This document shows, one piece after another, positions 56,099 to 64,000 of a DNA stretch of 64,000 nucleotides; the stretch's first letter is position 1; each line of letters begins with the position of its first letter. The stretch comes from TOLSYN sp963738165. Lineage in GTDB: Bacteria; Acidobacteriota; Terriglobia; Terriglobales; Acidobacteriaceae. Made by a program: the position numbers and the translations under genes. The stretch spans positions 186,001 through 250,000 of the forward strand of contig CAVTVE010000006.1 of NCBI GenBank assembly GCA_963738165.1, written 5' to 3'. Below the pieces are notes generated by a model. That model made no database searches, had not been told where the DNA came from, and saw only the letters and a program-made list of their open reading frames with translations.

Positions 56099-56490
56099 GT
56101 ACCAGCAACCCAGTACGAATGATCCTAGTGGTGGATGACGAGCATGCACTTGCCGACACCCTTCGCGCGATTCTTGAGAGAGCCGGCTATAGCAGCACCG
56201 CCGTCTACAACGCAGCGGAGGCATTGGATATTCTAGCGACGATGCGTCCTGACCTGATTATTTCGGATGTCATGATGCCGGCCATGAACGGCGTGGACTT
56301 TGCACTGCAAGCGAGCCAATTGCATCCCGGCATCAAGATTCTTCTCATCTCAGGGCATGCCGGAACCCAGGACCTCATGGACGCAGCTCGTATGGAGGGT
56401 CTATCCATTGAACTTCTCGCCAAACCAGTCCTTCCAGAGGAGCTGTTGTCCCGGGTTGCTGACTTGCTCAATGGCGTCTCTCGCGTGTAA
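56095..56490 (+). CDS. Single-domain response regulator
   Basis: A 131-residue receiver: ILVVDDEHALADTLRAILER (acidic pair D14/D15), phospho-acceptor D58 in LIISDVMMP, Ser in LLISGHAG, Lys in LAKPVLPEEL. No output domain, so it works by protein contact or in a phosphorelay. ATG 56095 overlaps the stop of the kinase gene by 4 bases. The frame is open further upstream but only in the shadow of the kinase. Confidence 0.92.
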   Translation: MSTSNPVRMILVVDDEHALADTLRAILERAGYSSTAVYNAAEALDILATMRPDLIISDVMMPAMNGVDFALQASQLHPGIKILLISGHAGTQDLMDAARMEGLSIELLAKPVLPEELLSRVADLLNGVSRV

Positions 56491-56541
56491 CAGGTTTCGC
56501 CGTTCTGTTTTAAAATCCAGCCTGCAATCGAAGGAAGAGAG

Positions 56542-57396
56542 ATGAGCAACAATTGGGAACAACCTGTAACCCTCCGCCCCATCGGAGTGGTTGCCTCCGA
56601 GTTGAAGGACTTCGATCAGATTCCGACCTATCGCGAACAGAGCTACATCTCCATACGCGAGGATCTGACAGAGGCCTTGCTGGGCATTGAGCACTTCTCT
56701 CACCTGCACGTCATCTATTGGCAGCATCGCCGCGACGAGTGGAAAAAGCGCGCCAACATTCCCATTGGAGAAGAGATACTCACCCTCTCGCGGGTCGGGG
56801 AACCGGCCTGCACGGGCGTCTATACCTGCCGCTCTCCGGCGCGCCCGTCCGGAATCGGTTCATGCGTGGTGGAACTGCTGGGACGCGAGCGCAACCGTTT
56901 GCACGTGCGCGGACTCGACGCGGTGGATGGCACTCCCATTCTCGATATCAAGGTATATATCGCGCGCTACGACTCGTTCCCCTGGGCCGAGTCGCCGCTG
57001 AACTGGCGCCATGATAACGGAATGCTTACCACCTCGCGGCTGCTCCACTGGGACACCATGAACGTTGCCCTCGCGCTCGGGATGCGGGCCGGGCAGCGTG
57101 CCATGCACGAACTTGGCCTGGCGCGCGGAGCCGCCACCCACGCCGCCGTTCATGGCGCCAGTTTCTTTGGCCAGGGAGTGGAAGCCGTAACCGGTTGCAG
57201 CGTCCTGCACGGCACCATGAGCTTCGCTGAAAAAAACAAATCTCTTGCCGACTGGTTCGTCACCCTGCGTGCCGGCGAACACAGCACGGAGATAAAGCTG
57301 AAGAACCGCCTCTACTCCGGCGCCGATGAGGTGCTTTCGCTCAAAGACGAAGAGCTGTTTACCTCCCGCGAGATCAGTGGCCCCGCCAGGGCCTGA
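56542..57396 (+). CDS. TrmO-like (TsaA) methyltransferase domain fused to FmdE-like domain
   Basis: A 284-residue protein; GGAAGAGAG precedes the ATG. Residues 1 to about 135 are a TsaA/TrmO beta-barrel (LRPIGVVASELKDF; HFSHLHVIYWQHRR; CRSPARPSGIGSCVVELLGR; VRGLDAVDGTPILDIKVYIA), a SAM-dependent methyltransferase of tRNA in its founding member. Residues about 165-265 resemble FmdE (ALALGMRAGQRAMHELGLAR; GASFFGQGVEAVTGCSVLHG), a domain seen with formylmethanofuran dehydrogenases, though FmdE's N-terminal HxHxCPG is not present. The combined role is unknown. Confidence 0.75.
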   Translation: MSNNWEQPVTLRPIGVVASELKDFDQIPTYREQSYISIREDLTEALLGIEHFSHLHVIYWQHRRDEWKKRANIPIGEEILTLSRVGEPACTGVYTCRSPARPSGIGSCVVELLGRERNRLHVRGLDAVDGTPILDIKVYIARYDSFPWAESPLNWRHDNGMLTTSRLLHWDTMNVALALGMRAGQRAMHELGLARGAATHAAVHGASFFGQGVEAVTGCSVLHGTMSFAEKNKSLADWFVTLRAGEHSTEIKLKNRLYSGADEVLSLKDEELFTSREISGPARA

Positions 57397-57491
57397 AGCG
57401 GCGCGCTGCCCCTGGCGGAAACGCCTCTCCGGGGCTCCTGTGGTAAACTTTCGACATGGCCATTTATGGCTGGGTTGGGTGGTGATTTTGT

Positions 57492-57692
57492 TTGGCAGAA
57501 ATTCGTTTGCAAGAGGGCGAGTCGATTGAGAGCGCCCTGCGCCGCTTCAAGCGCAAGGTTCAGACGGAAGACATCATTAAAGAAGTGAAGCGTCATTCCT
57601 ACTATCTGAAGCCGGGCGCAAAGCTCCGCGTAAAACAGGCTCTGGCTCGTAAGCGTGCACAGAAGAAGATCCGCAAAGAGCCCAAAGATTAA
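57492..57692 (+). CDS. rpsU: 30S ribosomal protein S21
   Basis: A 66-residue basic protein, LQEGESIESALRRFKRKVQT, then VKRHSYYLKPGAKLRVKQAL and a Lys/Arg tail (AQKKIRKEPKD). Typical S21 length and sequence; it binds the 16S 3' region during initiation. The TTG 57492 start is accepted because the conserved sequence starts there and no ATG is available. The hairpin at 57707-57730 follows. Confidence 0.95.
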   Translation: MAEIRLQEGESIESALRRFKRKVQTEDIIKEVKRHSYYLKPGAKLRVKQALARKRAQKKIRKEPKD

Positions 57693-57706
57693 TTGCTTTC
57701 ACCCGG

Positions 57707-57730
57707 GGCCGCTGCCATCGCGCAGCGGCC
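57707..57730 (+). terminator. Possible terminator after rpsU
   Basis: An 8-bp stem GGCCGCTG/CAGCGGCC (57707-57714, 57723-57730) with an 8-base loop. The following TTCGCATTTGT is only moderately T-rich. Confidence 0.45.
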
Positions 57731-57933
57731 TTCGCATTTGTGCCCAACAACACTCTCTTTCTGCGACTCCCTTCAGCCTCTCCGAAACAGCGCCAGCCTG
57801 GTTGCCGCCCGCGGCGGTAAATCATTTTGCCCTTTTCCACCGTCTAAGGGACTACCCTTGAATTCTTAGCGTATGCCGATATCGGCTGCATCTGGCATGA
57901 TGGTGAGCAGGCTTTGCTTAGGATAAGTCGCAG

Positions 57934-60900
57934 ATGATGGAATTTCATATCTCCAGGGCCGCACGCAACCGCTATCAGTTCGCGGATACGCTCTTCTCCT
58001 TTACCGGGAATGTGGTCTTCGCAAACGTGCCGGCAAGCCGCGAGTTTGCCCACCGCATGAACCTGGTTCGCGATGTCGAGAGGCATCCCGAGCGTGCCGT
58101 TCATGCCGCCGCCCTCTACGTCATGGGACTCATCGACGAAGCCAGCCACGCGGTCATGGCGCGCTATCGCCAGCAGTTTGATCCCAACGTGATGACCGAT
58201 GCTCTCTCATTTTTCTCCGAGCAGGTCGGGGCCAAAGAGTTGGACAAGGTGCTGCTCGCCTTTGTCCAGCAATTCCCCGGAAGCTCCGTCTATCGTGGCG
58301 AGCAAACTCCGCGGCAATGGCTGGCTGGCTCCACAGCCGGAGTCCCCCATCGCGCCGCCGCCATCGAAGAGATGATGCTGCTCTGGATGGCGAACCGCAA
58401 CGCCGCTTTCCGTCCTTTTGAGGAACTCTTCGAGGACCGCGCCCTGGTTGAGAAGACCGCCTACAAACGTGTCGCCGAGCGCCTCCCTGAATACTTCGCC
58501 ACTCGCCCCTTAATCCCCGTCGAAGGCGCTGCGCCGGTGAATCTCTTTGATCTGCTGCGAGCGCCTGCCGTCTCCGCGCCCGGCTCTCTCGGCGACCAGC
58601 TTTCCGTGATCCGCAAGCAATGGAAGTCCCTGCTCGGCGAGAGCCTGGAGCGTTTCCTGCTCATCGCCGGTGACATCCTCCGTGAAGAGGAGCGCGCAAT
58701 CTGGGCTCGCTTCCATCCTCCCAGTGCCGAATCCGAGGCCGCTGCCCGCGCTGCCGCAGCGAAGGCCGCAGAGGAAGCCGCGCGACGCCGCCGCGAGCTG
58801 GGCCTGCAGCAATGGCCTGGGATGGCCAGCCACTCCGACGTCCCTGTCTTCGGCGACCCCGCCCACGAGTACGAGAAGTTCAGCGCCGATGTCGAGTGGA
58901 TGCCCACCGCCGTGCTGATCGCCAAAAGTACCTATGTCTGGCTCGCGCAGCTCTCCCGCAAGTACAGCCGCGCCATCGACCGCCTCGATCAGATTCCCGA
59001 CGAAGACCTGGACGAACTCGCGCGCCGCGGCCTGAATTCGCTCTGGCTCATCGGCATCTGGGAGCGCAGCCGCGCCTCCAAGACCATCAAGCAGTTGTGC
59101 GGCAATCAGGATGCTGTCGCCTCTGCCTATTCACTCTATGACTACCGCATCGCCGACGATCTCGGCGGAGAAGCCGCCTACATCACTCTGCGCGACCGTT
59201 GCTACCGCCGCGGCATCCGTCTCGCCAGTGACATGGTGCCCAATCACATGGGCATCGATTCCCCCTGGGTCATCGAGCATCCCGACTGGTTCATCTCGCG
59301 CCCCGACGTGCCTTATCCCGCCTACGACTTCAATGGCCCCGACCTCTCGCCCGACCCGCGCGTCGAGATCAAGATCGAACGGCACTACTACGAGCAGACC
59401 GATGCCGCCGTGGTCTTCCAGCGCCGCGACCGCCAGAGTGGAGAGACCCGCTTCATCTATCACGGCAACGATGGCACCAGCTTTCCCTGGAACGATACCG
59501 CCCAACTCGATTACCTGAAAGCCGAGGTGCGCGAACAGGTCATTCAGACCATCCTGCACGTTGCGCGTCTCTTTCCGGTGATCCGCTTTGACGCCGCCAT
59601 GACTTTGGCCAAGCGGCATTTTCAGCGCCTCTGGTACCCCAATCCCGGTAGCGCCGGAGCCATCCCCTCCCGCGCCGAGTACGCCATGTCCACCGCCGAA
59701 TTCAACAAGCACATGCCTCACGAGTTCTGGCGCGAGGTGGTCGATCGCGTTGCCGCCGAGGTCCCCGGAACCCTTCTTCTCGCCGAGGCCTTCTGGCTCA
59801 TGGAGGGCTACTTCGTCCGCACGCTTGGAATGCATCGGGTCTACAACAGCGCCTTCATGAACATGATGCGCGACGAGGAAAACGCAAAGTACCGCTCGGT
59901 GATCAAGAACACCCTGGAGTTCGATCCCGACATCATGAAGCGCTACGTCAACTTCATGAGCAATCCCGACGAGCGCACCGCCATCGATCAGTTTGGCACC
60001 GGCGACAAGTACTTCGGCGTAGCCACCCTCATGTCCACTCTGCCCGGCTTGCCGATGTTCGGCCACGGCCAAATCGAGGGCTACACCGAGAAGTACGGCA
60101 TGGAGTACCGCTGGCCCCGCTACCAGGAAGATCCCGACCCGTGGCTGGTCGCACGCCACGAGCGCGAGATTGCGCCCCTGCTGCATCAGCGTGCGCTCTT
60201 CGCCGAGAGCGGCAATTTTCTGCTTTACGATTTCTTCCACGAGCACGGCGGAGTCGATGAAAACGTCTTCGCCTTCTCCAACCGCCGCGGCGATCAGCGT
60301 GCGCTGATCCTCTATAACAACCGCTACTCAACCACCCGCGGAACCATCGATAACTCCGCCGCCTATGCCGACAAATCCTCCGGTCATCTGCGCCAACGCC
60401 GGCTCAAGGAAGGCCTTGACCTCAGGGTCGATCCCGCCGTCATCTTCGCCTTTCGCGACTCGCTGACCGGTCTCGAATATCTGCGCCGCTCCGTCAATCT
60501 CGCCGAGCACGGCCTCACCATCGAGTTGAACGCCTACCAGTGCCACGTCTTTCTCGACTGGCGCGAGTTGCGCTCAACGGCGGAAAAGCCATGGGACCGC
60601 CTCTGCGACTACCTCGGCGGACGCGGCGTTGCGAATCTCGAAGACGCTCTCATCGGCCTCGAACTTCGTCCGGCGCACGATGCGCTCCGCCGTCTGCTGG
60701 AGCCGCCCCTCGTGCGCAAGTACGCCGAACTCTACGATCGCGACAAGCCCATCGGCCCAGAGCAGTTGAAGGAGCTCGAACACGGGCGCGAAGAATTCTT
60801 CGAAAGCGCCTGGAGGCGCGGCCGCGAATTCCTGCGTGAGGCGCAATCCTTCTATCGTGGGCACAACGACGGCTCGCCGCTTCCGGACTTCACCAACCCA

Positions 60901-61692
60901 TCTGCGATGACGCCCAAATTCCGTGAGCGTGCGCGCGCTGCCATGCGTATTCCGGCGATTGAAAAGCTCTGGCCCAAACCTTGGCCCGCCGCCGCCCGCC
61001 GCGTCCTTCCAAGCCTCAGCCCCGGCTTGATGTCCACTGAATTGTGGGGGCCCGTGCTTGCATGGTTCACCCTCGAACTGCTCGCCGAAACCACCAATGC
61101 GGAGCACCCGGAGCGCACCGCGCTCGATCTCTTCGATCGTCTCCGTCTGCGTGAACCATTGGCGCATGCCTTTGAGGCCCTCGGCTTTTCCAATGAGGAA
61201 AGCTGGCGCGTCGCCGCCAGAATCAAAGTCGCCCTGCTCGTTGAAGCCAATATCTTCGCCTCTCCCGAAGAAGCCGAAGCCGTGGAAAACTCCGCAGCGC
61301 CGCTCATCCCGATCCTCTCGCCCGCCTTCTGGCAAGACCCCGATGTCCGCTGGCTCACCGGAGCTCACGAAGACGCGGGCCACACCTATTTCGTCAAGGA
61401 GTCCTACGAGGAGTTGCTCTGGTGGCTCCAACTCCCGGCTCTCTGCAAACTCGCCAGCCAACCCGCGCCTGCAAGCACCAGAATTCATGAGATCGCCAAG
61501 GCCATTGCAGAGGCCGCAGCCTCCGCCGCATCCGTAAACTACAGAGTCGATCTTTTGATCGAACCCACCAAGTCCGCCCCGGCCGCGGCGAACCCGCCCA
61601 CTCCGCCAGTGCTTCCACCCATCGAAAAAGGTGAAAAAGAAGCAGAGGAAAAAACGACGGTGCCTGACTCGGAGACTAGAACACGAAGATGA
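57934..61692 (+). CDS. Giant GH13 alpha-amylase-family protein (1252 residues)
   Basis: About 280 N-terminal residues of unknown helical sequence precede an Ala/Arg-rich helix (about 270-290). A GH13 barrel follows (about 300-860): region I DMVPNHMGI, region II IRFDAAMTLA (nucleophile D), region III LLAEAFWLMEGYF (acid/base E), region IV NFMSNPDERT. In region IV the usual NHD reads NPD, so the His that contacts subsite -1 is Pro while the transition-state Asp is kept. About 350 further residues end in a Pro-rich tail. There is no signal peptide, so it is cytoplasmic. Probably acts on alpha-glucans, with specificity unknown. Coupled to mogA by ATGA. Confidence 0.85.
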   Translation: MMEFHISRAARNRYQFADTLFSFTGNVVFANVPASREFAHRMNLVRDVERHPERAVHAAALYVMGLIDEASHAVMARYRQQFDPNVMTDALSFFSEQVGAKELDKVLLAFVQQFPGSSVYRGEQTPRQWLAGSTAGVPHRAAAIEEMMLLWMANRNAAFRPFEELFEDRALVEKTAYKRVAERLPEYFATRPLIPVEGAAPVNLFDLLRAPAVSAPGSLGDQLSVIRKQWKSLLGESLERFLLIAGDILREEERAIWARFHPPSAESEAAARAAAAKAAEEAARRRRELGLQQWPGMASHSDVPVFGDPAHEYEKFSADVEWMPTAVLIAKSTYVWLAQLSRKYSRAIDRLDQIPDEDLDELARRGLNSLWLIGIWERSRASKTIKQLCGNQDAVASAYSLYDYRIADDLGGEAAYITLRDRCYRRGIRLASDMVPNHMGIDSPWVIEHPDWFISRPDVPYPAYDFNGPDLSPDPRVEIKIERHYYEQTDAAVVFQRRDRQSGETRFIYHGNDGTSFPWNDTAQLDYLKAEVREQVIQTILHVARLFPVIRFDAAMTLAKRHFQRLWYPNPGSAGAIPSRAEYAMSTAEFNKHMPHEFWREVVDRVAAEVPGTLLLAEAFWLMEGYFVRTLGMHRVYNSAFMNMMRDEENAKYRSVIKNTLEFDPDIMKRYVNFMSNPDERTAIDQFGTGDKYFGVATLMSTLPGLPMFGHGQIEGYTEKYGMEYRWPRYQEDPDPWLVARHEREIAPLLHQRALFAESGNFLLYDFFHEHGGVDENVFAFSNRRGDQRALILYNNRYSTTRGTIDNSAAYADKSSGHLRQRRLKEGLDLRVDPAVIFAFRDSLTGLEYLRRSVNLAEHGLTIELNAYQCHVFLDWRELRSTAEKPWDRLCDYLGGRGVANLEDALIGLELRPAHDALRRLLEPPLVRKYAELYDRDKPIGPEQLKELEHGREEFFESAWRRGREFLREAQSFYRGHNDGSPLPDFTNPSAMTPKFRERARAAMRIPAIEKLWPKPWPAAARRVLPSLSPGLMSTELWGPVLAWFTLELLAETTNAEHPERTALDLFDRLRLREPLAHAFEALGFSNEESWRVAARIKVALLVEANIFASPEEAEAVENSAAPLIPILSPAFWQDPDVRWLTGAHEDAGHTYFVKESYEELLWWLQLPALCKLASQPAPASTRIHEIAKAIAEAAASAASVNYRVDLLIEPTKSAPAAANPPTPPVLPPIEKGEKEAEEKTTVPDSETRTRR

Positions 61693-62201
61693 CCAACGCG
61701 AATCGAATCCGGGCGGCAATCCTCACCATCAGCGACAAGGGCTCACGCGGCGAGCGCATCGACCAGAGCGGCCCGGCGTTGTCGCAGTGGCTCAGCGCAC
61801 GCGGCGTCGAGATCGCAGCCTCGGCCATGGTCGCAGACGAGCAGCCGCTCATCGCGCAGGTCCTGCGCCAGTGGTCGGACTCAGCCACTGCGGATCTCAT
61901 CCTCACCACCGGCGGCACCGGACTCTCGCCGCGTGACGTTACCCCCGAGGCGACGCTCGAGGTTGTCGACCGCGTCGTCGATGGCTTCAGCGAGGCTATG
62001 CGTGCCGCCAGCCTCGCCAAAACGCCCTTCGCCATGCTCTCCCGCGCCATCTGTGGCATTCGCAACCGCACTCTGATTCTGAATCTCCCTGGCAGCCCAT
62101 CCGGAGCCGTGGAGAATCTCGAAGCGGTCTGGCCCGCCGTGCCGCACGCCATCCGCAAATTACAAGGCGATCCCGCAGATTGCGCCCCGAGCAAACCTTG
62201 A
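61689..62201 (+). CDS. mogA: MogA/MoaB-type molybdopterin adenylyltransferase
   Basis: A 170-residue protein: AAILTISDKGSRGERIDQSG, LILTTGGTGLSPRDVTPEAT (GGTG and D motifs) and LNLPGSPSGAVENLEAV. It adenylates molybdopterin before metal insertion. Its start overlaps the GH13 stop (ATGA). No other Moco genes are in the window. Confidence 0.93.
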   Translation: MTNANRIRAAILTISDKGSRGERIDQSGPALSQWLSARGVEIAASAMVADEQPLIAQVLRQWSDSATADLILTTGGTGLSPRDVTPEATLEVVDRVVDGFSEAMRAASLAKTPFAMLSRAICGIRNRTLILNLPGSPSGAVENLEAVWPAVPHAIRKLQGDPADCAPSKP

Positions 62202-62202
62202 G

Positions 62203-62304
62203 GGTGCCCCACCTTCACCGCGTTTTTTGCAGTCAGAGTGAACCTTGCCGGGTGCCCCGGGTGCCCCACCTTCGACGCGCCGCATTTGCGCGGCTAAGGT
62301 GGGG
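62203..62304. repeat. GGTGCCCCACCTT repeats with inverted copy
   Basis: GGGTGCCCCACCTTC occurs at about 62204 and again at about 62260 (with GGGTGCCCCGG between), and the inverse AAGGTGGGG at 62296-62304. Together 62264-62304 form a long hairpin with an inner GCGC stem. This is a REP-like intergenic element that can also end transcription of the convergent genes on both sides. Confidence 0.6.
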
Positions 62305-62354
62305 TTGTTGACCTCGCTCTTGCTGTTGCCTTCGCTCTTTCGTCACTGCTCGTC

Positions 62355-63317
62355 CTACTCCGTCTCCGGCGATTGCACATCTGTCTCATCGACAGTCGTA
62401 TCAACTGGTGCATCGAGCGCCGTACCGACTGCAGGCGCCGTAGCCTCGATCGGCGGCCAAGGCAGAACAGCTTCTGCCGGGAGCAGCGCAACCCAGCGTG
62501 CGCTGGCCGCCTTCATCCACAGCCGCGAAGCGATCTGCGTAACCGTCACCAGCTCCAGCACCAGAAAACTTGCACCGGTGGCCGCATGCGGCAGACCCAG
62601 CCAAATCCCAAAGCCCACGCCGAACATCGCAGCAGCAAACAATCCGATTCCGATATAGCTCGCAAAGAGCCTGCCCGAGCGCCACGCAACTCTCAAACTG
62701 CGGGCCAGCACCCGCAACAGCTTGCGCGTGTTGTCCTGCACCACACGTGCCTGCGCCAGGTCGAACCACATCCTCACCCACAGCACCACCAAAACAATCA
62801 CCAACTGGCCCGCCACGTTGACGAAGAATCCCAACCGGTCCTGCGGAGCATTGCGTGACAGCTTTCCCGCATAGCCGGAGAGTTCAGCGCCCGCCGCCAT
62901 CAGCAACCCGAATGGCAGCGCCGAATACAACGCCAGCCGCAGCATCCGCCAGAAGAACCGTCCCGCGCTCTCGAAGAACTCCGCGCCGCTCAGCTTCCTG
63001 TCTTCCAGAAAAACCCTGAACACGCCGCCGTCGATGAACAGCAGGTACACCAGAAACATCACCGCGGCTCCAACTGCCCCAGGAGCCAGCGCTCGTGCCG
63101 AAACATCCGGCCGCTCCAGCAGCAGCCCCAGTGTGCCGAAGTCAAAGCCCCTCACCAGCCTGGCCGACTCCAAACTGTGGTCGAGCACCGCCGTCAGCGT
63201 GGCCCGCGTGGGCAGGGAACTGAGCCACGCAATCACCAGGTTCACCACAAAGATCCACCACACCAGGCGCTGATGACGCCACACCATTCCTGCCGCACTG
63301 CGAAACCTTTCGTTCAT
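62355..63317 (-). CDS. Polytopic membrane protein of unknown function
   Basis: A 320-residue protein from ATG 63317 (GGAG six bases upstream). About six hydrophobic segments, including LVWWIFVVNLVIAWLSSLP, AVGAAVMFLVYLLFIDGGVF and QLVIVLVVLWVRMWFDLAQA. The last resembles the DWVRxxxDYAR-type segment of membrane proteins with glycerophosphoryl/DUF975-like folds, but I do not assign a family. Acidic Pro-rich C-terminus. It follows the M1 peptidase gene by 17 bp, probably one operon. Confidence 0.8.
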   Translation of the reverse strand: MNERFRSAAGMVWRHQRLVWWIFVVNLVIAWLSSLPTRATLTAVLDHSLESARLVRGFDFGTLGLLLERPDVSARALAPGAVGAAVMFLVYLLFIDGGVFRVFLEDRKLSGAEFFESAGRFFWRMLRLALYSALPFGLLMAAGAELSGYAGKLSRNAPQDRLGFFVNVAGQLVIVLVVLWVRMWFDLAQARVVQDNTRKLLRVLARSLRVAWRSGRLFASYIGIGLFAAAMFGVGFGIWLGLPHAATGASFLVLELVTVTQIASRLWMKAASARWVALLPAEAVLPWPPIEATAPAVGTALDAPVDTTVDETDVQSPETE

Positions 63318-63334
63318 CTCTTTCTCCAGCAGTC

Positions 63335-64000
63335 CTAGGCCAGCCAGCTCAGCGCCTGCTCCATCCACTGTGTCAGCAGCGTCCAATATCCAGCGAGCTT
63401 GCCGGTTGCTTTGCGATCCACCTTGGAGGTCCAGCTATTGTTGAAGGGATCGCGGTCCAGCAGATAACCGTGATCCGGATCGACCTCTGCCGAGACCAGC
63501 TTCGCCTTGCGCTTCCATGCAAAGCGATGCCAGCGGTCCTTGCCGTCCCAGCGCTCGCGCACCGTCGAGCCATCGTCGAACTTTGCCTCCAGCAGCACCG
63601 GCAAATCGAAGTTGCCGCGCCGCAGCACGACTACCTCGTTCTCATACACCGTGACTCCCTTCTTCTCATCCTGCTCGCTGTACCAGTCCACCCGTTCGGA
63701 GTTCACCGAGAAAATGCGGTCATCCAGCGTCTGCGTCCCGTAGATGGCCTGCTTCCAGTACCAGTCCAGGTTTTGCCCCACTGCGTCGTTCATGGTCGCC
63801 GTAAAATCCTCCGGCCTCGGATGCTTGAACTTGTAGCGATCAAAGTAAACGCGCAGTCCATGCAGCACCGTCTTCTCGCCGATCAGGCTCTCCAAGGTCA
63901 GCATCATCAGCGCGCTCTTGGAGTAGGTTATGGCGCCATAGGAGCCGCCATCCAAAAACAGCCATGCCGGACGCGACAGCGGATCGCGGTCTGCGTCGGG
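63335..64000 (-). CDS. M1-family aminopeptidase, C-terminal part (runs off the window)
   Basis: 222 codons without a start in the window. YGAITYSKSALMMLTLESLI is the helix region after the HExxH zinc site of M1 peptidases, containing the YxKS segment with the catalytic Tyr of the family. FTATMNDAVGQNLDWYWKQA and a beta-rich end (VVVLRRGNFDLPVLLEAKFD) follow. The zinc motif itself lies beyond base 64000. Usually periplasmic or cell-associated aminopeptidases. Confidence 0.85.
   Translation of the reverse strand, partial: PDADRDPLSRPAWLFLDGGSYGAITYSKSALMMLTLESLIGEKTVLHGLRVYFDRYKFKHPRPEDFTATMNDAVGQNLDWYWKQAIYGTQTLDDRIFSVNSERVDWYSEQDEKKGVTVYENEVVVLRRGNFDLPVLLEAKFDDGSTVRERWDGKDRWHRFAWKRKAKLVSAEVDPDHGYLLDRDPFNNSWTSKVDRKATGKLAGYWTLLTQWMEQALSWLA

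Noticed and set aside
57934..61692. Long minus-strand frames (up to ~380 codons) inside the GH13 gene
   Set aside because: They mirror the codon bias of the plus-strand gene and show no protein family or ribosome site.

Overview
The window looks like a chromosome segment of a soil-type Acidobacteriota bacterium. This is inferred from the proline-rich TonB-family protein, the PHA phasin/PhaR pair, the MogA - giant GH13 - S21 neighbourhood and generally high-GC coding. No rRNA is present, so the taxonomy is not proven. Conserved housekeeping DNA flanks a long accessory stretch full of mobile elements and broken genes.

Region 1 (1-1515): a divergent phasin/PhaR pair for polyhydroxyalkanoate granules and a tRNA-Val(GAC) gene. 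Region 2 (1.6-8.9 kb): an integrated element next to the tRNA. It has an intact tyrosine integrase, an excisionase-like protein, small unknown proteins that share a repeated promoter/leader, an acidic 48-residue protein, and a phage-type set (wHTH regulator, sigma-like protein, ClpP-like protease, SleB-like wall hydrolase). An IS4-family element with perfect ends and a 9-bp target duplication interrupts it, and an ISKra4-family element ends it. Region 3 (10.3-24.1 kb): a gene graveyard mixed with conflict systems. It holds a reductase, DUF433 and Tn3 fragments, three degenerate ~250-bp repeats, a TPP enzyme lacking its C-terminal third, an enolase-family fragment, a cut integrase, a TOTE-type primase-helicase, an AbiEi antitoxin whose AbiEii toxin is fused to a beheaded IS21, HsdS and ISL3 fragments, and an AbiEi-Fic fusion behind an elaborate array of palindromes and 24-bp repeats.

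Region 4 (24.4-38.5 kb): mixed genes. They include a TonB-family protein, a two-gene unit of N-acetylmuramoyl-L-alanine amidase plus a MamK-like actin, and an operon pairing a cysteine-less SCP-x-type thiolase with a DUF35-acyl-CoA synthetase fusion, divergent from an MFS transporter. Fragments of MarC, YedK, a histidine kinase and an integrase lie between them.

Region 5 (38.6-48.3 kb) is the most unusual part: an apparent RiPP (ribosomal peptide) cluster. On the minus strand lie a PqqD-like recognition protein, a previously unlisted 50-residue precursor (40555-40707) with a lasso-type YxxP leader motif, and two membrane di-iron hydroxylases. Divergently on the plus strand, tightly coupled, lie an HPr-kinase-like protein, three ferritin-like proteins, an S24/S26 peptidase, a nucleotidyltransferase and a lasso-cyclase-like asparagine synthetase. 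The precursor has no Asp/Glu in its C-terminal part and no transglutaminase-type lasso protease is present. The product is therefore unlikely to be an ordinary lasso peptide, although the enzymes descend from that pathway.

Region 6 (49.1-64 kb): ordinary core-type genes. These are a cNMP-CBS-DUF294 regulator with a DnaQ-like exonuclease, an RNB nuclease, a UBP zinc finger, a four-PAS histidine kinase with a coupled receiver, a TrmO-FmdE fusion, S21, a 1252-residue GH13 protein, MogA, a membrane protein and an M1 aminopeptidase running off the end.
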